A stretch of 64,000 bases of DNA from Azospirillum sp. TSH58. GTDB lineage: Bacteria; Pseudomonadota; Alphaproteobacteria; Azospirillales; Azospirillaceae. The translations under genes and the position numbers were made by a program. The stretch lies in assembly GCF_003119115.1 (NCBI RefSeq), contig NZ_CP022363.1, forward strand, positions 435,001 to 499,000, given 5' to 3'. Positions 35,670 through 43,183 of the stretch are shown here, in pieces. Numbering within the stretch: position 1 is the first letter of the stretch; every line of letters begins with the position of its first letter. The notes below the pieces were generated by a model. The model searched no databases. It saw nothing but the letters and a program-made list of their open reading frames with translations, and was not told the DNA's origin.

Positions 35670-35687
35670 GCGAGAAAATTTTCTCGC
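35670..35687. repeat. Perfect 18-bp palindrome upstream of parA, candidate parS site 2
   Basis: GCGAGAAAATTTTCTCGC, identical to the core of the palindrome at 33622-33651. It is two bases beyond the parA inverted repeat and 48 bases after the end of the M48 protease gene. Confidence 0.6.
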
Positions 35688-35734
35688 GGGAAAAGCGTTC
35701 GGCGGAGGCGCCATGCGCGCCCCCGCCGGTCCGC

Positions 35735-36508
35735 TCAGCCCGGCTTGTAGGCCGCCTTCGCTTCGGGCATCAGCTTCTGCAGCGCGGCGATGCGGTCCGC
35801 CGTGCCGGGGTGGGTGGACATGAAGGTCGGCTGCTCGCTCCCGGCCTGCTTCATGTTCTGCCACAGCTCGATGGCCGCCTGCGGGTCGTAGCCGGCGCGG
35901 GCCATCATCAGCAGCCCGGCGCGGTCCGCCGCAAGCTCCTGGTTTCGGGAATAGGGCAGCAGCAGGCCGTACTGCGCGCCGGTGCCCAGCGCCGCGGCGA
36001 TCATCTCGCTGCCGCCGACACCGCTCGCCCCGGCCACGGCGCCCAGAATGCTCGTGCCGGCGTCGGTGGCCATCTGGGTGCTCACCCGCTCGGCGGCGTG
36101 GCCTTCCAGATTGTGGGCGATCTCGTGGCCGATGACCGCGGCAAGCTGCGCGTCGGTCTTGGCGTACTTGAAGAGGCCTTCATAGACGCCGATCTTCTGG
36201 CCGGGCAGGGCGAAGGCGTTGGCCTCCTGGCCCTGGAACACGCGCACCTCCCAACCCGCGGGGTCGAGCGAGGCGGCGCGCAGCAGGCGGGCCGAGATCT
36301 GCTCGGCGCGGCGCTGGTAGCTGGCGTTGGCGGTGGCCGGGGTCGATTGGATCAGGCGTTGCCAGTCCTGCTGGCCGAGTTCGACGAGTTGCTCCTGCGA
36401 GACGAGGTTCAGCCCGAGCCCCGTCGAGTTTCCGGCGCATCCGGCCAGCGCCAGGGACCCGGCCAGCGCCGCGGCAAGGCACAGGGGTCGGACGGTCATG
36501 GTCGGCAT
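35735..36508 (-). CDS. M48-family metalloprotease, lipoprotein
   Basis: 257 residues. The ATG at 36508 has GGAGG upstream. The signal peptide ends in a lipobox, LALAGC (Cys24), so the protein is probably anchored in a membrane facing the periplasm. The zinc site is HEIAH (128-132) with the third ligand in ELAADRAG. It resembles LoiP/BepA-type M48 peptidases without TPR repeats, which take part in outer-membrane protein quality control. It is divergent from the flavin reductase gene. Confidence 0.9.
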   Translation of the reverse strand: MPTMTVRPLCLAAALAGSLALAGCAGNSTGLGLNLVSQEQLVELGQQDWQRLIQSTPATANASYQRRAEQISARLLRAASLDPAGWEVRVFQGQEANAFALPGQKIGVYEGLFKYAKTDAQLAAVIGHEIAHNLEGHAAERVSTQMATDAGTSILGAVAGASGVGGSEMIAAALGTGAQYGLLLPYSRNQELAADRAGLLMMARAGYDPQAAIELWQNMKQAGSEQPTFMSTHPGTADRIAALQKLMPEAKAAYKPG

Positions 36509-36681
36509 TGGTGTTCCTCCGTTGTGGTTCTGTCCGCCGCATCCTATCCGATGGCGGATGGGCTGTGCCGGGGCAATTCGGTGGCCGTGTCGTGAGAGCC
36601 GCAACGTTTCACGGGGCGGGATGTTGCCTCCGATCACCGCAGATGCGGAACGGGCGATGCGGAACGAACCGGGAGAACAGC

Positions 36682-37290
36682 ATGCCGATCAAAGCCTTCG
36701 TGCTCAACTGCACCCTGAAGCCGTCGGGGAAGCCCTCCTCGACCGACGCGATGATCGGCTTGCTCCAGAAGGACCTCGCCGCCCACGGGGTCGAGGTGGC
36801 CGCGCCGGTCCGCGTCGCCGACCATGACGTGAAGCCCGGCGTGACCTCGGATGAAGGGCCGGGCGATGCCTGGCCGGAGTTGCGCCGCCGCGTGCTGGAG
36901 GCCGACATCCTCGTCCTCGGCACGCCGATCTGGATGGGCCAGCCGTCCAGCGTGTGCAAGCGGGTGCTGGAACGCATGGACGCTTTCCTGGGTGAGACGG
37001 ACGACCAGGGCCGCATGGTGTCCTACGGCAAGGTCGCGCTGGTCGCCGTCGTCGGCAACGAGGATGGCGCCCACCATGTCTCGGCGGAGCTGTTCCAGGC
37101 GCTGAACGACGTGGGCTTCACGCTCGCCGCCAACGCCGTCTGCTACTGGGTGGGGGAGGCGATGCAGAAGACGGATTTCCAGGATCTGGACACGGTGCCG
37201 GACAAGGTGGCCTCCACCTCCGCCATGGCCGCGCGCAACGCCGCCCACCTCGCGCGCTTTCTGAAGGAGAAGCAATATCCCGGCGAATGA
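36682..37290 (+). CDS. NADPH-dependent FMN reductase/flavodoxin-like protein
   Basis: 202 residues of the flavodoxin fold: IKAFVLNCTLKPSGKPSSTD forms the phosphate loop for FMN and DILVLGTPIWMGQPSSVCKRVLERM the second flavin-binding segment. GGGAGAAC precedes the ATG at 36682. Proteins of this group are quinone or azo reductases and general NAD(P)H:FMN oxidoreductases. No partner gene is evident. The direct repeat GATGCGGAACG occurs twice (36642-36652, 36656-36666) just before the ribosome-binding site. Confidence 0.85.
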   Translation: MPIKAFVLNCTLKPSGKPSSTDAMIGLLQKDLAAHGVEVAAPVRVADHDVKPGVTSDEGPGDAWPELRRRVLEADILVLGTPIWMGQPSSVCKRVLERMDAFLGETDDQGRMVSYGKVALVAVVGNEDGAHHVSAELFQALNDVGFTLAANAVCYWVGEAMQKTDFQDLDTVPDKVASTSAMAARNAAHLARFLKEKQYPGE

Positions 37291-37314
37291 CGGGAGCGCA
37301 TGATGGGCCGGGTG

Positions 37315-37380
37315 ATTAGACGTCTAATAGCGTCGCATCGCCCTTGGCCCTCCCGGCCGTGCCATTCTGTGGATATCCAC
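37315..37380. promoter_or_regulatory. Two perfect palindromes upstream of the HTH-repeat protein gene
   Basis: ATTAGACGTCTAAT (37315-37328) and GTGGATATCCAC (37369-37380) are perfect palindromes in the 179-base gap before the gene starting at 37470. Either could be an autoregulatory site for that helix-turn-helix protein. Confidence 0.4.
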
Positions 37381-37469
37381 GCAAGAGCCTTCTCAACCGC
37401 CCGCGCGATTCCATGTATAGTCGGCGGTGCGATGACATCGCTGCGGGTGGATGGTGGCAGGAGGAACGG

Positions 37470-38162
37470 GTGACGACGCTCAAGGAATTCGAAGAAGCCT
37501 TGAAGACGGCGGGCAACACGGAGGCCCTGGAGATCCTGGGCAAGCTGCGGGAGCGTGACAAGGCCCAGCGGTCGATCCGCCCGGCGCGGCGCGTCGTCGG
37601 CAAGAAGATGACGCCCGAACTCGCCGCGCAGATCCTGGAGCTTCACCGCACCACCGACATGACGCAGCAGGAGATCGCCTTCCAGCTCGGCGTCAACCAG
37701 GGCCGCGTGAACGAGGTCATCAAGCGCGGCAAGTGGCTGAACGACGACCCCAACGCGCCGGAGGCCGTCGCCCGCGACAAGGCCAAGGCCCGCGCCAAGG
37801 ACGGGGTGGGCATCGACCCGCGCCCGACCCGCCCGAAGAAGAAGAAGAAGGCGGCTGAGCCCGCCGCCGAGCCGGCTGTCGAGCCGGTTCAGGAGATTGT
37901 CGCCGAACCGGCCGTCGAGCCGGTCCAGGAGGTCGTGGCGGAGGATGCGCCGCCCGTGGCGGCTCCGGCCGCGAAAGAACCCGCGCCCGAACCGGCTCCT
38001 CTGGAGCGGGTGGAAATGGCATTGAACCCGGACGCACAGGATACTGTGGCCCCGGATCAATCGGCCCAGGACGACAAGCCGGCTCCGGAGAAGGCGCCCA
38101 AGGAGAAGAAGAAAAAGCGGAAGGCCGAGCCGCCGGCGCAGCTTCTCTTCGACGGCCTGTAA
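37470..38162 (+). CDS. Helix-turn-helix protein with repetitive Pro/Glu tail
   Basis: 230 residues from a GTG with CAGGAGG upstream. Residues 48-88 form a helix-turn-helix (MTPELAAQILELHRTTDM, QQEIAFQLGVNQGRVNEVI), similar to the DNA-binding part of resolvases or Trp repressor-like proteins. Then comes a low-complexity region: a lysine patch (PKKKKKAAE), tandem AEPAVEPVQE(I/V)V repeats near 130-160, and a second lysine patch (KEKKKKRKAEPP) before the end QLLFDGL. The tail is probably disordered. I do not recognise the family as a whole. A chromatin-like or regulatory DNA-binding role is possible. It stands alone. Confidence 0.72.
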   Translation: MTTLKEFEEALKTAGNTEALEILGKLRERDKAQRSIRPARRVVGKKMTPELAAQILELHRTTDMTQQEIAFQLGVNQGRVNEVIKRGKWLNDDPNAPEAVARDKAKARAKDGVGIDPRPTRPKKKKKAAEPAAEPAVEPVQEIVAEPAVEPVQEVVAEDAPPVAAPAAKEPAPEPAPLERVEMALNPDAQDTVAPDQSAQDDKPAPEKAPKEKKKKRKAEPPAQLLFDGL

Positions 38163-38170
38163 CGCGCCGA

Positions 38171-39199
38171 TCAGCCGCGGCGGGGCTGCCACCAGCGGGC
38201 CAGGAAGCCCAGCCCGGCGAAGCGCACGACATGATGCGTGCCGACGAAGGCGGTGTCGAGGCCGAGCACGAAGGCCACGATGGTCATCGCCTCGACCCCG
38301 CCCGGCGCGTAGGCGAGCCAGAGCTGGCCGAAGGGAAGCCCGAGCAACCACGCCCCCGCCCAGGCGAAGGCCGAGGACAGGACGAGCGCCAGCGCCACGC
38401 TTTCCAGCGACGGACGCAGCGCCGCCCGCAGGGACGCCAGCGTGACCCCGGCGAAGCGCGACCCGATCAGCGCCCCCGTCACCACGAAGCCCGCGTTCAG
38501 CAGCCAGTTCGGCAAGCGGTGGTCCACGAGGCCGCTGCCGTGCAGCACAGCGCTTCCCAGCATGGCGCCGAGCAGCACGCCGCCGGGCACGCGCAGCTTT
38601 TGGAACAGCAGCCCCGCCAGGGCGCTGGCCCCGACCAGAAGAGCCAGCTCGGGCAGGGCGTCCGCCGCGTCGGACAGGGCAGGGCGGGGCGGCAGGCCGG
38701 GCGTGGACGACACCAGATCCAACAGCCAGGGCATGGCGGCGACCAGGACGAACAACCGCAGGCTCTGCGCCAGCGCGACCCGCGGCAGGTCGGCCCGGCT
38801 CTCCGCCGCCAGCACCAGAACGGCGCCCAGCGCGCCGGGAACCGCGGCGTAGCGCGCGGTCGCCGGGTCCCAGCGGTGCACCCGCTCCAGCCACGCCGAG
38901 CAGGCGTACAGGCAGGCCATCACCGATCCGGCGAGCAGCGCCATGCTGAGCGGCCAGGAGGCCATCTGGTGCAGCGTGTCCGGTGTGACCCCGGCGCCCA
39001 TGGAGATGCCCAGCAGCACGAAGGCGGCGGTGCCGAGAGGGGAGGGCAGGCGCAGCGTCAACCCGCCGAGCGCCCCGCCGGCCACCGCGGTCATCGCCCC
39101 CATCAGCCACGCCGCGGGCAGCCCCGCCAGAGCGAACAGCCCGCCACCCAGGGCGGCCAGAAGGAGGGTCAGGGCGGTGGAGGCGAGTCGCTTCATCAT
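38171..39199 (-). CDS. AbrB-family integral membrane protein (putative transporter)
   Basis: 342 residues with ten or so helices in two similar halves (GLPAAWLMGAMTAVAGGALGG and LRVPGGVLLGAMLGSAVLHGSG are the repeated family motifs). This family was once called ammonia monooxygenase (COG3180); E. coli AbrB is its namesake. The C-terminal half has QLWLAYAPGGVEAMTIVAF. The start is one of two adjacent ATGs (39199 or 39196), without a clear ribosome-binding site. Substrate unknown. It is convergent with the HTH gene and divergent from the hydroxypyruvate isomerase-like gene. Confidence 0.82.
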   Translation of the reverse strand: MMKRLASTALTLLLAALGGGLFALAGLPAAWLMGAMTAVAGGALGGLTLRLPSPLGTAAFVLLGISMGAGVTPDTLHQMASWPLSMALLAGSVMACLYACSAWLERVHRWDPATARYAAVPGALGAVLVLAAESRADLPRVALAQSLRLFVLVAAMPWLLDLVSSTPGLPPRPALSDAADALPELALLVGASALAGLLFQKLRVPGGVLLGAMLGSAVLHGSGLVDHRLPNWLLNAGFVVTGALIGSRFAGVTLASLRAALRPSLESVALALVLSSAFAWAGAWLLGLPFGQLWLAYAPGGVEAMTIVAFVLGLDTAFVGTHHVVRFAGLGFLARWWQPRRG

Positions 39200-39411
39200 C
39201 CGTCGGGTCCGGCTTCGGCAAGGGCCGTGCACTGTGCGTGTCACCCGCAATCGTGCGCAACCGGTATGGGCGGTAACCTGACAAGCGTGTGCGGCATAGG
39301 CCGGCGATTGTCCGGACCGTCGGCCTGCTGCATTGTCGGAACAACCGGCCGCAGCGGCGGCCCAGACGAAGGGGAGGGGGCCATGCCCACGATAGCCAGG
39401 GGACGGACGCC

Positions 39412-40200
39412 ATGAGGTTCGCCGCCAACCTGTCCATGATGTTCACCGAACGGCCTTTTCTGGAGCGGTTCGGCGCGGCGGCGGCAGCCGGCTTCGACGC
39501 GGTGGAGTTCCTGTTCCCCTACGACGTTCCGGCGGAGCGGATCAAGGCGGCGCTGGACGGTCATGGCCTGACCCAGGCGCTGTTCAACCTGCCCCCCGGC
39601 GACTGGGCGGCGGGGGAGCGCGGCATCGCCAGCCTGCCGGGCCGCGAAGCGGAGTTCCGCGAGGGCGTGGCGACGGCCATCGCCTACGCCAAGGCGCTGG
39701 GCAACCGGCTGCTGCACTGCATGGCCGGCATCCCGCCGCAGGGGCTGGATCGGGAGGAGGCGCTGGCAATCTACACCGGCAATCTGCGCCACGCCGCGGC
39801 GGCCTGCGCGGAGGCCGGGTTGACGCTGCTGGTGGAGCCGATCAACAACCGCGACATGCCCGGCTATCTGATGAACGGCACCGCGCTGGCCCGCCGGGTG
39901 ATCGGGGAGGTCGGGGCTCCGAACCTGAAGCTCCAGCTCGATCTCTACCATTGCCAGATCAGCGAGGGCGACCTCGCCACCCGCATCCGGGACAACGCCG
40001 ACCTCACCGCCCATGTGCAGATCGCCGGCGTTCCCGACCGTCAGGAGCCCGACCGCGGCGAGGTCCACTATCCCTATCTGTTCGAGGTTCTGGTGGCGAC
40101 CGGCTACCGCGGCTTCATCGGCTGCGAGTACCGGCCCCGCGCCCGGACGGAGGACGGGCTGGGCTGGTTCCGCACCGCAAGCAAGCAGGCTGCGCGCTGA
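39412..40200 (+). CDS. Hydroxypyruvate isomerase-like protein (Hyi/OtnI family)
   Basis: 262 residues, xylose isomerase-like TIM barrel. Metal and substrate residues appear in VEFLFPYD, LLVEPINNRDMPGYL, LQLDLYHCQ and CEYRPR, all typical of hydroxypyruvate isomerase and 2-oxo-tetronate isomerase. It interconverts hydroxypyruvate with tartronate semialdehyde in glyoxylate metabolism, or acts on 2-oxo-tetronates. No glyoxylate carboligase or OtnC/OtnK gene is adjacent, so the exact activity is open. It ends two bases before the AEC transporter start. Confidence 0.87.
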   Translation: MRFAANLSMMFTERPFLERFGAAAAAGFDAVEFLFPYDVPAERIKAALDGHGLTQALFNLPPGDWAAGERGIASLPGREAEFREGVATAIAYAKALGNRLLHCMAGIPPQGLDREEALAIYTGNLRHAAAACAEAGLTLLVEPINNRDMPGYLMNGTALARRVIGEVGAPNLKLQLDLYHCQISEGDLATRIRDNADLTAHVQIAGVPDRQEPDRGEVHYPYLFEVLVATGYRGFIGCEYRPRARTEDGLGWFRTASKQAAR

Positions 40201-40202
40201 CC

Positions 40203-41093
40203 ATGGAGCTGCTCGCCCCCCTGTCCAGCATCGCCGCCGTCGTCGTGCCGGTGTTCCTGATCGCCGCCCTGGGCTTCGGCTGGAGCCGCGCCAAACTGCC
40301 TTACGACAGCGCCTTCATCACCACCTTCGCAATCAACGTCTCCACCCCCTGCTTGGTCTTCTCCTCGCTGGCCCGCCTGACGCTGGGCGGGGACGACCTG
40401 CTGACCATGGCGGCGGCCTCGGTCGGCAGCATGGCGCTGGCCGGGCTGATGGCGACGCCGATCCTGCTGGCCAGCCGCTTGCCGCTGCGCGTCTATCTGC
40501 CGGCGCTCAGCTTCCCCAACGGCGGCAACATGGGCATTCCCGTCTGCCTGTTCGCCTTCGGGGAAACCGGGATGGGGCTGGCGGTGCTGTTCTTCGCGAC
40601 GCTGGCCGTCCTCCAGTTCACCATCGGCCCGGCCCTGGCGGCGGGGCGCACGGACGCCAAGCAGGTGCTGCGCACCCCGGTGATCTACGCGGTGGCGCTG
40701 GCCGTTCTGGTCCTGATGACCGGCTTCCAGCCGCCGCAATGGGTGACCAACACCACGACGCTGCTCGGCAACTGCGCGGTGCCGCTGATGCTGTTCTCGC
40801 TGGGGGTGGCTCTGGCGGGCCTGCGGATGCAGGGGATGCTGCGGTCGCTGGCCATGTCGGCGCTGCGCCTGCTGCTCGGCTTCGCCGCCGGTCTGGCGGT
40901 GGTGGAGGTGCTGGGCCTGGAGGGCACGATGCGCGGCGTCGTGCTGCTGGAGAGCACCATGCCGGTGGCGGTGTTCAACTATCTCTGGGCGCTGCGCTAC
41001 AACAACGCGCCGCAGGAGGTCGCCGGGATGGTGCTGGGGTCCACGGCGCTGTCGTTCCTGACTCTGCCGCTTCTGCTGGCGGCGGTGATGTGA
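40203..41093 (+). CDS. AEC-family transporter (auxin efflux carrier-like)
   Basis: 296 residues with about ten membrane helices. Family motifs are INVSTPCLVFSSLARL, LSFPNGGNMGIPVCLFAFGE with the conserved N-G-N/MG break, and CAVPLMLFSLGVALA. Bacterial members move organic acids such as malate or malonate. It starts two bases after the isomerase stop, so it is co-transcribed and may carry a C2-C4 hydroxy acid related to that enzyme. A hairpin element follows the stop. Confidence 0.86.
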   Translation: MELLAPLSSIAAVVVPVFLIAALGFGWSRAKLPYDSAFITTFAINVSTPCLVFSSLARLTLGGDDLLTMAAASVGSMALAGLMATPILLASRLPLRVYLPALSFPNGGNMGIPVCLFAFGETGMGLAVLFFATLAVLQFTIGPALAAGRTDAKQVLRTPVIYAVALAVLVLMTGFQPPQWVTNTTTLLGNCAVPLMLFSLGVALAGLRMQGMLRSLAMSALRLLLGFAAGLAVVEVLGLEGTMRGVVLLESTMPVAVFNYLWALRYNNAPQEVAGMVLGSTALSFLTLPLLLAAVM

Positions 41094-41111
41094 AGAGGGG
41101 AGGGGGATGCG

Positions 41112-41203
41112 TTTGCCCCCACCCCGGCCCTCCCCCGCTTCGCAGGGGAGGGAGAAACAGTCCCCTCCCCTGCGAAGCGGGGGAGGGTTAGAGTGGGGGC
41201 AAA
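41112..41203. repeat. 92-bp inverted-repeat element between convergent genes
   Basis: The ends TTTGCCCCCAC (41112-41122) and GTGGGGGCAAA (41193-41203) are perfect inverted repeats. Inside, the 27 bases from 41128 to about 41154 and those from about 41161 to 41187 are nearly perfect reverse complements, built on CCCTCCCCCGCTTCGC and its complement. It folds into one long hairpin like a small MITE and may also terminate the transporter and glycosyltransferase transcripts. The core is shared with 9384-9408. Confidence 0.8.
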
Positions 41204-41226
41204 ACTTCGCAACGCCTGAACTGGCC

Positions 41227-42228
41227 TCACGCCGTCGCGGCGTCCGAATGGGTCGCCGCGCGCACCCGGCGGTGGAAGGACGGCGGCACGACGCAGGTTC
41301 CGAAGAACATCAGGTAGTGCCGCATCTTCGGGTCGCCCGCCCGCGTCGCCTCGGCCAGCAGGCGGCGGACGGCGTTCCAGTCGCCCTCGCGGCGGGCCAT
41401 GCCGACGACCTTGGTCATCAGGAAGGCGGCGTAGGCGTTGCCGGTCATCAGCGGGCGATGGGTCCGCGCCCACTCGAACGCCTGCCGCCAGTCGTCCACC
41501 GAGTGCAGCGAGGCGCGGCCCTCGTCGATCTCCACGAAGCACAGCGGCTCGTCCACGAAGACCAGCTCCGCGCCCGGCTGGTCGAGCGCGCGGAACAGCC
41601 AGCCCCAATCCTCGAAATGCCGGTAGTCCGGCATCGGCACGGCGAGCGCCAGCGAGCGCGGCACCATGATGGTCGGGGTGGCGAGATAGCCGGGGCGGGA
41701 CAGCGGGCTGCGGCGGTCGATCAGGTAGTCGCTGATCGGCTCGCCCGGCTCCGGCCGGCGCTGCGGCCAGACGTAACGGCGTTCGCCGATGCTGACGCTG
41801 GTGCTGCAGGACACCACCGGCAGCTTGGCGCCCGACGCCTTGGCGGCGGCGAGCTGCCGTTCCAGCTTCTCCGGCGCCCAGGAATCGTCGTCGTCCAGGA
41901 AGGCGATCCATTCGCCCAGCGCCGCCTGCACCCCGGCGTTGCGCGCGCCCGCGGGGCCGAGCGACGCCGGGTTCTGCACGATGCGCAGGCGGCGGTCCTC
42001 CACCGCCTCCAGTGCTGCGACGGTGGCGGGGTCCGGCCCGTCGACGACGACGACGATCTCCAGATCCTGAATCGTCTGGGCGCGCACGCTCTCCACGGCG
42101 TTCAGCACCAGATGCGGGCGGTTGCGCGTCGGAATGACCGCGCTGACGGTGACGGGCGGGGCTTCCGCCGCCCTGCCTTCCGCCGCACCGCCCTTCATCT
42201 CCCCGCCTTTCGCCTCAAGGCCCTTCAT
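41227..42228 (-). CDS. Glycosyltransferase family 2
   Basis: 333 residues. The GT-A fold begins after a short linker: VSAVIPTRNRPHLVLNAVESV, then the nucleotide-sugar site WIAFLDDDDSW with its DxD motif and a later FEDWGWLFRALD. The ATG at 42228 overlaps the preceding gene's stop by four bases (ATGA). The first 25 residues (MKGLEAKGGEMKGG) are unusual for the family. No membrane helix, so it adds a sugar at the cytoplasmic face during repeat-unit assembly. Last gene of the main exopolysaccharide run. Confidence 0.88.
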   Translation of the reverse strand: MKGLEAKGGEMKGGAAEGRAAEAPPVTVSAVIPTRNRPHLVLNAVESVRAQTIQDLEIVVVVDGPDPATVAALEAVEDRRLRIVQNPASLGPAGARNAGVQAALGEWIAFLDDDDSWAPEKLERQLAAAKASGAKLPVVSCSTSVSIGERRYVWPQRRPEPGEPISDYLIDRRSPLSRPGYLATPTIMVPRSLALAVPMPDYRHFEDWGWLFRALDQPGAELVFVDEPLCFVEIDEGRASLHSVDDWRQAFEWARTHRPLMTGNAYAAFLMTKVVGMARREGDWNAVRRLLAEATRAGDPKMRHYLMFFGTCVVPPSFHRRVRAATHSDAATA

Positions 42229-43148
42229 CGCTTGTACTCCAGATATTGGAAGCCCATCAGGCCGTAGAGATAGCCGCTGCCCACGCAGATCTTCTGGAGA
42301 CGGCGGATCGGCCAGCTGGTGTCGAAGGCCATCGCCATCGGCACCAGCGGCAGGGCGGCGAGGTTCAGCGCGATGTGCGCGAGGCCCAGCGTGGAGCGCT
42401 TGACGAGCGTGCGGCGCTGGCCGTTCAGCTTGGCCTCGGTCAGCGACACGCAGGTGCCCAGGCGGAAGGCGCGGCGCAGGATCCAGCGGGCGGTCATGCG
42501 GCTGGCCGGCACATGCTCCTCGATGGTCGCCTCGTCGCACCAGACGATGCGGTGGCCCTGGCGGCGGATCTGCTCGAAGAACAGCACGTCGCTGCCGCCG
42601 GACAGGCTCAGCTCCGGATCGAAGCGCACGCCGCCCTTCAGGATGGAGCGGCGGAACAGCACGTTGCCGGTGGCGCAATAGGCCGGCTCACTGCCCGTGG
42701 GCATGCGCTGCAGGTCGTGGAAGCGGCCCTTGGTCAGCCAATCGGGCGGGCGCTTCTCGTAGATCGGCAGGACCGGCCCGGCGACCACGGCGGCCCCGGT
42801 GCGCTCCATGGCCGTCACCAGCCAATCGAGCCAGCCGGGGCTCGCCACCTCGTCGTCGTCGATGAAGGCGATCAGGTCGGCGTCCGTGGTCTCGTCCAGG
42901 CAGCGGTTGCGGGCGGCTGGAATGCCCGGCACCGGTTCCGCCGCGTAGCGGATGGGGAAACGCCAGTCCTGTGCCATCTCCCGGCACAGGGGTTCGGCCG
43001 AGCGCGCCGGGTCGTTGTCCACCACCAGCACCTCGACGTCCAGCGGGGCGTCGGGGTTGAAGGTCAGCCCCTCCAGCGACAGCAGCGTGCGGTGAAGATC
43101 CTTCGGCCTGCGGTAGGTGCACACGCAAACCACCAGCTTTTTCGACAT
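42225..43148 (-). CDS. Glycosyltransferase family 2 with C-terminal membrane segments
   Basis: 307 residues. VVCVCTYRRPKDLHRTLLSL and LIAFIDDDEVASPGWLDWL are the N-terminal GT2 motifs; GGSDVLFFEQIRRQGHRIVW is the acceptor-site region. Near the C-terminus LGLAHIALNLAALPLVPMAMA looks membrane-embedded. The ATG at 43148 is preferred because AGGAAGGAA lies upstream; an ATG at 43187 overlapping the flippase stop by four bases would add 13 residues. It resembles the succinoglycan ExoM-like group. Confidence 0.87.
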   Translation of the reverse strand: MSKKLVVCVCTYRRPKDLHRTLLSLEGLTFNPDAPLDVEVLVVDNDPARSAEPLCREMAQDWRFPIRYAAEPVPGIPAARNRCLDETTDADLIAFIDDDEVASPGWLDWLVTAMERTGAAVVAGPVLPIYEKRPPDWLTKGRFHDLQRMPTGSEPAYCATGNVLFRRSILKGGVRFDPELSLSGGSDVLFFEQIRRQGHRIVWCDEATIEEHVPASRMTARWILRRAFRLGTCVSLTEAKLNGQRRTLVKRSTLGLAHIALNLAALPLVPMAMAFDTSWPIRRLQKICVGSGYLYGLMGFQYLEYKR

Positions 43149-43183
43149 GGTGCCTGTTCCTTCCTCACGCCTGTTCATGGTGT

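Noticed and set aside
37291-37469. A short gene starting near 37344 extending the HTH protein
   Set aside because: The added 42 residues show no family pattern, and the GTG at 37470 has an excellent CAGGAGG at the right distance.
41112-41203. A CRISPR array or an insertion sequence
   Set aside because: It is a single long inverted repeat with no regular spacers, and no transposase or cas gene is present.
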